This document shows positions 35,444 through 41,655 of a DNA stretch of 41,655 bases, piece after piece (the stretch's first letter is position 1; every line of letters begins with the position of its first letter). The DNA lies in NCBI GenBank assembly GCA_902609705.1, contig CACLSX010000006.1:1-41655 (forward strand), read 5' to 3'. Source of the DNA: an uncultured Pelagibacteraceae bacterium (lineage in GTDB: Bacteria > Pseudomonadota > Alphaproteobacteria > Pelagibacterales > Pelagibacteraceae). The translations under genes and the position numbers were made by a program. The notes beneath the pieces were generated by a model. That model did no database searches. It was not told the origin of the DNA and saw nothing but the letters and a program-made list of their open reading frames with translations.

Positions 35444-35932
35444 TTAATTAGCTTTTACCGTCACAGATCTTCTATTCTTCGACCATGAAAGTGGATTAGA
35501 ACCTGAGTCAACTGGTCTTTCTTTTCCGTAACTTATAACTGATATTCTGTCAGCAGATATTCCGTAGGTAATTAGATAATCTTTTGCAGCATTTGCTCTT
35601 CTCTCACCCAATGCTAAGTTATATTCTCTTGTACCTCTTTCATCAGCATGACCTTCGACAACAACATTTATGTTTGAATTTTCTCTTAGCCAATTAGCTT
35701 GTTTTCTTAGAGTGTCTCTCGATTTTGTTGTTAAAATAGATTCGTTAGTTGCAAAAAATACTCTGTCCGGAACACCGTCAGCTAAATATTTAACAGTATC
35801 GGTACCTGTATAAACATCACCTTGCATTTGACCCTCTACTTTTGTAGTGGTTTTTTTTGTAGCACAAGCAGATACGATTAAACTCAATAATATAACTAGA
35901 AATATATTTCTAAATGATTTACTAAAATTCAT
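35444..35932 (-). CDS. pal: Pal, peptidoglycan-associated outer-membrane lipoprotein
   Basis: This is a 162-residue lipoprotein. A hydrophobic signal (FLVILLSLIV) ends in the lipobox V-S-A-C with Cys23 as the lipid-carrying residue. The OmpA-like C-terminal domain has RVFFATNESILTTKSRDTLR, VVEGHADERGTREYNLALGE and RRANAAKDYLITYGI, which bind diaminopimelate in peptidoglycan. It completes the Tol-Pal system that constricts the outer membrane at division. TAAGGAGCATTAATG gives a strong Shine-Dalgarno 6-7 bases before the ATG, one of the best in the window, consistent with high expression. tolB ends 99 bases upstream, and a terminator follows. Confidence 0.97.
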   Translation of the reverse strand: MNFSKSFRNIFLVILLSLIVSACATKKTTTKVEGQMQGDVYTGTDTVKYLADGVPDRVFFATNESILTTKSRDTLRKQANWLRENSNINVVVEGHADERGTREYNLALGERRANAAKDYLITYGISADRISVISYGKERPVDSGSNPLSWSKNRRSVTVKAN

Positions 35933-36031
35933 TAATGCTCCTTAATAATTTATTAGAACTTTTTCACAACTAATTAGATGTTTCAAGCATAAAAATCAAC
36001 TTAATTTATATTAAAAATTAATAAAAAAGCC

Positions 36032-37378
36032 CTAATTACTAAGTAAAGACGACCAAGATGGGTCAGAGGCGTCCGTCTCTGTTTGAACTTGCCTTTCATT
36101 ATATCCTGTAAGATCAATAGACCAAAGCTTTGCACTAAATCCCTCTCCTTGATCGTTGGATTTAGTTTCTCTGTAGAAAATTAATACCCTTCCATTAGGA
36201 GACCATGAGGGAGCTTCTTGGTAATAATTTTCAGTTAACAATCTCTCTCCTGAACCATCTGTTCGCATAACACCGATATAAAATTTTCCTTTATGTAATT
36301 TTGTAAATGCTATTAAATCGCCTCTTGGAGACCATACAGGCGTGCCATACAAACCTTTGCCAAATGAAATTCTTTTTACATTTGAACCGTCAGATTTCAT
36401 TACATAAATTTGTTGGAAGCCACTTCTATCTGAATTAAATGTTATAAATTTATTATCAGGTGAATAAGAAGGCGATGTATCAATTGATGGATGATTTGTT
36501 ATTCTTTCAACGATTCTATTTTCTAAGTCCATAGTATAAATATCTGAGTTGCCATCTTTAGCAAAACTCATAATAATTTTCTTTCCATCTGGTGAAAATC
36601 TTGGAGCAAATGTCATTCCTGGAAAATCACCAACAACCTCCTGGGTTCCAGTTTCAATATCCAGTAAATATACTCTTGGTAGATTTTTAAAATAAGACAA
36701 GTAAGTTACCATCTGACTTGTTGGATTAAATCTAGGGGTTAAAACTAATTCATTTCCTAGTGTTAAATATTTTGTGTTAAAACCGTCTTGATCCATAATA
36801 GCCAACTTCTTAACTCTTGCGGTTTTAGGTCCTTCTTCTGAAACATAAATTATTCTTGTATCAAAATATCCTTTTTCTCCAGTTAATCTTTCATAAACTT
36901 TATCAGAGATTATATGTCCAACTCTCCTCCAATTACTTGGAACTGTTGTAAATGCTAAAGCCATCATTTCTCTTCCAGCCAAAATATCCCAGAGTCTAAA
37001 TTCAACTTTTAATTTTTTATCCTCAATTGTTACCTTTCCTGTAATCAAAGCCTGTGCTTTAATTAGCGCCCAGTCTTCAAACCTTGGTTTTAAATGTGCA
37101 ATATCTGGCTTTTGCAAGAATGCTTCTTTACTGAGTGGATTAAACAAACCTGAAGTTTTTAAATTATTTTCAACTACTAAAGAAATCTCAGAACCAACAT
37201 TTTCAATTTTAATTTGATTATTTGAATTTTTCTTAGTCTTATCATCTTGGAATAATGGTGAAACTGCGATTGGTAAAGGGTCAAGGTTACCTCTGGTAAT
37301 ATCTATCTCTATCAAAGAGTTGGCTTTAGTAATTGTTAAAAAGACTATAAAAAAAGTTAAGTTAAATATTCTAATCAT
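36032..37378 (-). CDS. tolB: TolB, periplasmic beta-propeller of the Tol-Pal system
   Basis: This 448-residue exported protein has a signal peptide ([18 protein letters not shown]), an N-terminal domain to about residue 170 ([40 protein letters not shown]), and a six-bladed propeller with repeated W/F-S-P-D/N/R-G motifs: [64 protein letters not shown]. TolB binds Pal and TolA. Its ATG shares one base with the tolA stop (TAATG at 37376-37380), so translation is coupled. The length and the number of repeats are normal. Confidence 0.98.
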   Translation of the reverse strand: MIRIFNLTFFIVFLTITKANSLIEIDITRGNLDPLPIAVSPLFQDDKTKKNSNNQIKIENVGSEISLVVENNLKTSGLFNPLSKEAFLQKPDIAHLKPRFEDWALIKAQALITGKVTIEDKKLKVEFRLWDILAGREMMALAFTTVPSNWRRVGHIISDKVYERLTGEKGYFDTRIIYVSEEGPKTARVKKLAIMDQDGFNTKYLTLGNELVLTPRFNPTSQMVTYLSYFKNLPRVYLLDIETGTQEVVGDFPGMTFAPRFSPDGKKIIMSFAKDGNSDIYTMDLENRIVERITNHPSIDTSPSYSPDNKFITFNSDRSGFQQIYVMKSDGSNVKRISFGKGLYGTPVWSPRGDLIAFTKLHKGKFYIGVMRTDGSGERLLTENYYQEAPSWSPNGRVLIFYRETKSNDQGEGFSAKLWSIDLTGYNERQVQTETDASDPSWSSLLSN

Positions 37379-38346
37379 TATCCACCAAGCATATCACGAG
37401 CATCAAAATTTAAAATCATATTTTTCCATCTTTCATAACCACTAGAGGGAACTTTTAAAGGATTACATAGCTGAATTGCTCTCCTGACGCTATCTGCCAA
37501 AGTTCTAAATTTTTCTTTCCCTGGTGTATTCATTTTTATGTGATCAAGCATTTCAAGTTTTTCAATTGTACCATCTGGTTTCAATTGAAGTTTAACTCTC
37601 ACTAATAAATCTTCACTAAAAGGTAAACCTATAGGAACGCTCCAGCATGTAAATATTTGTGCTTTTAAAGCATCCTCTTCACTTAAAGTTAATTTTGAAT
37701 AGTCCATAGTAGTATCGGTTGATTGTGAAATTTTATCTTGTTCTTTTTTTGTTTCCGCTAAATTTTCTTTTTTTTTGTCAATTAAAGCTGCAATTTCATT
37801 TAAATCCAACTTCTCTTTTTTTTCAAATTCAGACACTTGTTTAACTTTTTTTTCATCCAAAATAGGTTTTTTAGTTTGAACTATTTTTTTAATATTCTCA
37901 TCATTAATTTCTTTTGAAGGTTTCTGCTTTTTTTCCTCTTTAGGTTGAATTTTTTGTTTATCTTCATCTGGCATAGGTACAGCATTTAATTTTTCTTTTT
38001 TTAACTTTTCTATTTTATTTTCACTGGTTGGTGTTTTTTTTGATACAAGCTTAGAAATTTCATTTTTTTTTTTATCTGTCTGAACTTCTTTTTTTTCATC
38101 TTTTTTTACTTTTTTAGGAGGTGCCTGTTCAGACAAAAGCTTTTCATTTTGTTTTTTTGCCTTCTCAATTATTTTTGATGCTTTTGGTGCGAAAGGAATA
38201 TTTGTCTTTTCGGCAATTTGAATAAGTTCAACAGAAATAAGTGGTGGAATATCGAGAGGTTTTTTGGCAACAAATGGCAAAGCCAAAATACTCACCATAA
38301 CAATAGCAACATGAAATCCAGATGAGATTAAAAGCCCTCGATACAT
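37378..38346 (-). CDS. tolA: TolA, inner-membrane energy-transducing protein
   Basis: This 322-residue protein has one N-terminal membrane helix (about 4-27, [20 protein letters not shown]). A long Lys/Glu-rich segment (about 55-215) should form an extended helix through the periplasm. The C-terminal domain starts at about residue 225 with [20 protein letters not shown], then [17 protein letters not shown] and [20 protein letters not shown]. The C-W-x-x-P motif and the pair of cysteines are typical of alphaproteobacterial TolA/TonB-like domains. It links the TolQR motor to TolB-Pal. It starts 5 bases after tolR. The repetitive middle part is low complexity and will not align well. Confidence 0.93.
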   Translation of the reverse strand: MYRGLLISSGFHVAIVMVSILALPFVAKKPLDIPPLISVELIQIAEKTNIPFAPKASKIIEKAKKQNEKLLSEQAPPKKVKKDEKKEVQTDKKKNEISKLVSKKTPTSENKIEKLKKEKLNAVPMPDEDKQKIQPKEEKKQKPSKEINDENIKKIVQTKKPILDEKKVKQVSEFEKKEKLDLNEIAALIDKKKENLAETKKEQDKISQSTDTTMDYSKLTLSEEDALKAQIFTCWSVPIGLPFSEDLLVRVKLQLKPDGTIEKLEMLDHIKMNTPGKEKFRTLADSVRRAIQLCNPLKVPSSGYERWKNMILNFDARDMLGG

Positions 38347-38351
38347 AATCT

Positions 38352-38768
38352 TTATCTCTCTTTGTTTGGTTCAGATATTAAAGCAACTTTTGTAAAGCCT
38401 GACCCTGAAAGCATTCCCATAATTTCAAGAACCCTTCCATAATTAATAGCTTTATCACCCCTAACATATATTCTAGTATCAGTTCTATTATTTGACACTG
38501 CCAATATTTTTACAATTAAATTATTAAATTCAACTTTTGTTTCCTGAATAAAAATTTCACCTTTAGAATTAATTGTTAAAGTTAAAGGTTCATTCTCCTC
38601 AGGAAGTGTATCTGCAGAAGTTTCTGGTAAATCTACCTGGACTCCAACAGTAAGCAGTGGTGCAGTGACCATGAATATAATTAGCAAAACCAACATTACA
38701 TCAACAAATGGTGTAACATTAATTTCACTCATTGGATCCTTTTTTGAACTTTTGAGCTTAAATCCCAT
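38352..38768 (-). CDS. tolR: TolR, ExbD-family motor subunit
   Basis: The 138-residue protein has a short cytoplasmic N-terminus containing PMSEINVTPFVDVMLVLLII, one membrane helix (about 21-43) with the proton-path Asp23, and a periplasmic ExbD domain (TNTRIYVRGDKAINYG-like stretch: TDTRIYVRGDKAINYGRVLE). With TolQ it forms the proton-driven motor that moves TolA. tolQ ends directly upstream with no spacer (38769). The residue numbering of the critical Asp is the same as in E. coli TolR. Confidence 0.97.
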   Translation of the reverse strand: MGFKLKSSKKDPMSEINVTPFVDVMLVLLIIFMVTAPLLTVGVQVDLPETSADTLPEENEPLTLTINSKGEIFIQETKVEFNNLIVKILAVSNNRTDTRIYVRGDKAINYGRVLEIMGMLSGSGFTKVALISEPNKER

Positions 38769-39443
38769 TTAAATAATTGATAAGAATCTTTTTGAAAAAT
38801 TTTCTAATTTTTGTGAGTATTTTCTAGAATCTGAATTAAATTTATTATATGCAATCACTGCAGGAATTGCAGCCAATAATCCAAGCGCAGTTGCAAATAA
38901 AGCTTCCGCAATACCTGGGGCAACTATTGCAAGACTGGTATTTCTTGAAATCGCAATCGATTGAAATGAATTCATAATTCCCCAGACAGTTCCAAACAAT
39001 CCTATAAATGGAGCTGTCGATCCAACAGTTGCTAAAAAACTATTATACTTTTCAACTGCCACCATTTGTTTTTCAATATTTACTTCTAAAACACTAGATA
39101 ACCTCTCAGATAAATTTGATTTTGATCTAGTTTTCATAACTGTTTGCATAGAACTTTTAAATAATTTCGCCATAGGATCCTCAATGTTTGATGGCAAACT
39201 ATTATAAAATGTTTCAGCAGACTTTGATTTCCAGAATTTCTCTTCAAATTCCTCTGCACTTTTATTAATTTTTCTGAACATTCTTATTTTTTCAAATATT
39301 ATTGCCCATGAATAAATAGAACTTAGAATTAATATTATGATTACTGACTTGACAATTATATCCGCGCGCAAAAATAAACTAATTAAAGAAAAATCTGTGT
39401 TACTTGCTAAACCTAAGCTTTGTGTTGCTATATCTGCTTCCAT
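38769..39443 (-). CDS. tolQ: TolQ, ExbB-family motor subunit
   Basis: The 224-residue inner-membrane protein has three helices: about 30-50 (IIVKSVIIILILSSIYSWAI), about 135-160 (LATVGSTAPFIGLFGTVWGI) and about 170-195 (APGIAEALFATALGLLAAIP). The second and third carry the conserved T-A-P-x-x-G-L-x-G-T-V and E-A-L-x-A-T-x-x-G-L-x-A-A-I-P motifs that line the TolQR proton channel. It heads the tolQRAB-pal run. ybgC, which often precedes tolQ, is not present; the phage-type ruvC ends 71 bases upstream. Confidence 0.97.
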   Translation of the reverse strand: MEADIATQSLGLASNTDFSLISLFLRADIIVKSVIIILILSSIYSWAIIFEKIRMFRKINKSAEEFEEKFWKSKSAETFYNSLPSNIEDPMAKLFKSSMQTVMKTRSKSNLSERLSSVLEVNIEKQMVAVEKYNSFLATVGSTAPFIGLFGTVWGIMNSFQSIAISRNTSLAIVAPGIAEALFATALGLLAAIPAVIAYNKFNSDSRKYSQKLENFSKRFLSII

Positions 39444-39514
39444 TCAATCGTTTCCCATTAAAATATGTCATTAATTTGACTTTAAAAAACTCTAATAGTC
39501 TAGTTATCGTTGTT

Positions 39515-39997
39515 TTACCGTGTGTTTTCAAAATATTGAGCAATTAAAATAGCATCGGCTTTATTATTATCTTTTTTTCTTGATAACTTATTAGAAATTC
39601 TAGGAAACATCTCTATTACTTTAGTTCTACTGGCATCTTTTTCAGAATTGATCAAATTAAAATATTTTTTCCATTTTGCAGGTCTAACATAAAAAATGGG
39701 AAGCTCCATTGCAGAACATATGCCTTTAATAACTCCAAATGATTGTCCAAAATTAAACATGCTTGTTACACCTTGTCCTGGCATAGCAGATACTTGTTCG
39801 ACTACTACATTCATTTTTTCATTCATAAATTTATTTTTTATTATCGTTATTTCATTATAAATTTGTCTGCCATTAACTTGTTTTTTATTTTTTTTTCCTT
39901 CAGCCATTGTAGGCATGTCGATTACATCAATAACTTTCCCACCAGAAAAAAAACAAATAGCACCTGCTATTCCTGGGTCAATTCCAACAATTATCAT
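39515..39997 (-). CDS. ruvC: RuvC-type Holliday junction resolvase, phage-associated subtype
   Basis: This 160-residue RNase H-fold nuclease has IIVGIDPGIAGAICFF with Asp7, VVVEQVSAMPGQGVTSMFNF with Glu67, GQSFGVIKGICSAMELPIFY, and KKDNNKADAILIA with Asp148 as the catalytic acid cluster. Position between yebC and tolQ is the standard place for ruvC. The sequence, however, is of the type I associate with phages and some alphaproteobacteria (M-x-G-Q-G-V-x-S-M-F-N-F-G, V-R-P-x-x-W-K). The fourth acid of E. coli RuvC (Asp138) aligns near Asn145, with Asp143 nearby. ruvA and ruvB are absent from this cluster. It starts next to the yebC stop. Confidence 0.85.
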   Translation of the reverse strand: MIIVGIDPGIAGAICFFSGGKVIDVIDMPTMAEGKKNKKQVNGRQIYNEITIIKNKFMNEKMNVVVEQVSAMPGQGVTSMFNFGQSFGVIKGICSAMELPIFYVRPAKWKKYFNLINSEKDASRTKVIEMFPRISNKLSRKKDNNKADAILIAQYFENTR

Positions 39998-40720
39998 TTA
40001 GCTTTCAAAGTTAATATTTGTATAAACATTTTGTACATCATCCTCGTCCTCAAGAGTTTCTAAAAATTTTACCATATTTTGATTTTCTTCACCTTTTAGA
40101 GATACTTTATTAATGGGTAGCCACTCAATTTCAGTAGAGAGAAAATTTACAATGACTTTTTCAAATTTTTTTTTTACCTCATATATTTCTTCGATATCTG
40201 TATGTACTTCATGAAATTCATCGCGAGAAATACAATCATTTGCACCTGACTCTATTGCTAACTCAAAAATTTTATCTTTTTCAATTTCGTTTTTGTCTAT
40301 TTTAATTACACCCAATCTTTGAAAATTATGTGATGCAGAACCCTGGGTTCCTAAAGAACCGTTATTTTTCGAAAATATTGTTCTTATATTAGAAGCGGTT
40401 CTATTTTTATTATCAGTTAATGCTTCAACTATTACAGCAGATTTGCTCGGTCCAAAACCTTCATACCTTATATTTTCAAAATTAGATAGATCATTGTTAG
40501 AAGATTTTTCAATTGCTCTCTCAATATTTTCTTTTGGCATGTTAGCTGATCTGGCTGCTTGTATTGCTGATCTTAGTCTTGAATTCATATCGGGGTTTTT
40601 ATCTCCTAGTTTTGCGGCTACGGTGATTTCTCGAGAGAGTTTAGAAAAAATTTTCGATCTCTGTTTGTCAGCTTTGCCTTTTTTATGTTTAATGCCCGCC
40701 CAATGTGAATGTCCAGCCAT
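39998..40720 (-). CDS. yebC: YebC/TACO1-family protein
   Basis: This 240-residue protein begins at the ATG at 40720 with the family start MAGHSHWAGIKHKKGKADKQ. A longer reading to 40798 adds 26 residues that overlap the upstream gene and are not family-like. Other conserved stretches are RSKIFSKLSREITVAAKLG, ENIERAIEK, YEGFGPSKSAVIVEALTDNK, and SNIRTIFSKNNGSLGTQGS. YebC proteins were annotated as transcription regulators; more recent work places members of the family on the ribosome, helping synthesis of difficult sequences such as proline runs. The E. coli and alphaproteobacterial order yebC-ruvC supports the call. Confidence 0.96.
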   Translation of the reverse strand: MAGHSHWAGIKHKKGKADKQRSKIFSKLSREITVAAKLGDKNPDMNSRLRSAIQAARSANMPKENIERAIEKSSNNDLSNFENIRYEGFGPSKSAVIVEALTDNKNRTASNIRTIFSKNNGSLGTQGSASHNFQRLGVIKIDKNEIEKDKIFELAIESGANDCISRDEFHEVHTDIEEIYEVKKKFEKVIVNFLSTEIEWLPINKVSLKGEENQNMVKFLETLEDEDDVQNVYTNINFES

Positions 40721-40722
40721 AA

Positions 40723-41529
40723 TTAATTTATATTTTTTAAAGTTCCACCAAAAATGAAGCTTTCTATATTTTTTGCAAGTCCATTTCTTACATCGCAATC
40801 TACAACTACTCCACTGAGAGATGCCTCTCCATTGGCAGGAAAATGTTTTACAGCCTCTTTTTTAAGAAATCTGTTAATTGAATTTTGTGCATTCATACCA
40901 ATGACCGAGTCATAGTCACCACACATTCCAGCATCTGTAATATAGCTCGTTCCATTTTTTAAAACTCTTGCATCATTAGTTGGCACGTGTGTATGGGTAC
41001 CCACAACTAAAGTTGCATATCCGTCAAATAGATTACCCATAGCCATTTTTTCACTTGTTATTTCTCCATGAAAATCCACTATTAAAAAATCATAATCTTT
41101 TGAAATTTTTTTTTGTGCAATAAATTCATTGGCAATTTTAAAAACATCATCACATTTTTTCATAAAAACGTTACCCATAAGATTTAACACTCCAACTTTC
41201 AGATTTTTTTTTGAATTGAATATGGAAAAACCTTTACCTGGCAAATTTCCACTCATATTTATTGGTCTTAATAATTTTTTTTCATTTTTTATATATTCAT
41301 AAATTTCTCTTTGATCCCATACATGATTCCCTGTTGTAATTACATCTACGCCTACATTAAAAAGTTCATTAGCAATATTTTCAGTTAAACCGACACCTTC
41401 ACTAGCTGCATTTTCACCGTTAACACAAACAAAATCTATATCTTTTTTTAGTATTATATTTGGCAAGTTTTTTTTTACTGATTTAAAGCCTGCGTCTCCA
41501 ACTATATCTCCTAAAAATAAAATTTTCAT
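40723..41529 (-). CDS. YmdB-like metallophosphoesterase (TIGR00282 family)
   Basis: The 268-residue protein has the binuclear metal site of the YmdB family: FLGDIVGDAG with Asp8, NGENAASEGVGLT with Glu39 and Asn40, TTGNHVWDQ with Asn68 and His69, DFHGEITSEK, and VVGTHTHVPTNDA. Homologues such as B. subtilis YmdB hydrolyse cyclic nucleotides (2',3'-cAMP) in vitro; the role here is not known. The product is probably cytoplasmic. Its ATG overlaps the TGA of the upstream fthC-like gene (ATGA-type overlap at 41526-41529). yebC follows after 2 bases. Confidence 0.93.
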   Translation of the reverse strand: MKILFLGDIVGDAGFKSVKKNLPNIILKKDIDFVCVNGENAASEGVGLTENIANELFNVGVDVITTGNHVWDQREIYEYIKNEKKLLRPINMSGNLPGKGFSIFNSKKNLKVGVLNLMGNVFMKKCDDVFKIANEFIAQKKISKDYDFLIVDFHGEITSEKMAMGNLFDGYATLVVGTHTHVPTNDARVLKNGTSYITDAGMCGDYDSVIGMNAQNSINRFLKKEAVKHFPANGEASLSGVVVDCDVRNGLAKNIESFIFGGTLKNIN

Positions 41530-41655
41530 TTTTGCACCAATTTTTCTGTCAAAATTAAATCTAATTTTCTATCAAAATTTTCAACTTTAATTTTATTAAC
41601 TTTTTGATGTGAAAAAGCCAGGCCAATTGTTATACATTTTTTTATTTTAGAGATT
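41526..41655 (-). CDS. fthC: 5-formyltetrahydrofolate cyclo-ligase, C-terminal end only
   Basis: Reading the minus strand into the window gives a C-terminal fragment of about 42 residues: ISKIKKCITIGLAFSHQKVN followed by KIKVENFDRKLDLILTEKLV-QK and TGA at 41528-41526. I-G-L-A-F then Q-x-V-x-x-I, a D-x-x-L-D and I-L-T-E is the end of 5-FTHF cyclo-ligases (YgfA/MTHFS), which return 5-formyl-THF to the active folate pool. Neighbourhood with a YmdB-like phosphoesterase is a common alphaproteobacterial order. The stop overlaps the ymdB-like start. The rest of the gene is outside the window. Confidence 0.82.
   Translation of the reverse strand, partial: ISKIKKCITIGLAFSHQKVNKIKVENFDRKLDLILTEKLVQK

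Noticed and set aside
37750..38200. Lys/Glu-rich repeats in tolA as a DNA repeat element
   Set aside because: The low complexity reflects the extended helical domain typical of TolA and not a nucleotide repeat.
40721..40798. 26-residue N-terminal extension of YebC
   Set aside because: The family start MAGHSHWAGIKHKKG is at 40720 and the extension overlaps the upstream phosphoesterase gene.

Overview
The window is compact, AT-rich alphaproteobacterial chromosome that fits SAR11 (Pelagibacterales, Candidatus Pelagibacter-like). The support is strong AT bias in every gene, one to twenty base spacers and overlapping stops, a circularly permuted two-piece tmRNA, ThyX instead of ThyA, PPDK next to glyQS, and short lysine-rich versions of core proteins. 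The assignment rests on recognised families and gene order, not on a search.

Layout. 1-3896: DUF2065 (partial), hflC and hflK on the minus strand, mrp on plus, thyX on minus. 3907-6207: a permuted tmRNA gene followed by two small integrated segments bounded by copies of the 3' end of the tmRNA coding piece. The first (about 1.2 kb) carries one DUF3883 nuclease-like gene. The second (about 0.8 kb) carries one small HEAT-repeat-like gene. Each has its own family of short direct repeats near both ends, and neither has an integrase. 6348-8208: a very AT-rich multi-pass membrane protein and tRNA-Leu(GAG). 8266-10097: nadA-nadC. 10106-16509 (minus): S49 peptidase, glyQ, glyS, ppdK. 16618-22382: isoprenoid genes (ispB, dxs, ispA, xseB) interleaved with pdxH and aroC. 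22403-24927: tsaC, an ABC exporter pair and tRNA-Arg(UCG). 24951-26865: rluD and rpoH. 26877-41655 (minus): a long run read as fthC (partial), ymdB-like, yebC, a phage-type ruvC, tolQRAB-pal, a terminator, then cpoB, tilS, ftsH, folP, glmM, thiD, purA.

How the genes work together. The window holds envelope upkeep (Tol-Pal with CpoB), membrane protein quality control (FtsH and its HflKC modulator, with the heat-shock sigma factor RpoH that FtsH degrades in E. coli), isoprenoid and quinone precursors (Dxs, IspA, IspB), cofactors (NadA/C, PdxH, ThiD, FolP, FthC), translation (GlyQS, TilS, RluD, TsaC, tmRNA, two tRNAs), and nucleotide and cell-wall precursors (ThyX, PurA, GlmM). Almost all of it is ordinary core genome.

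The most interesting part is the tmRNA-adjacent array. It looks like tandem, integrase-less, single-cargo elements that use the tmRNA 3' end as attachment site and keep arm-type repeats at both ends. That arrangement would need a recombinase supplied in trans. A second point of note is a RuvC of the phage-associated type in the usual ruvC position, with ruvA, ruvB and ybgC absent from the cluster.
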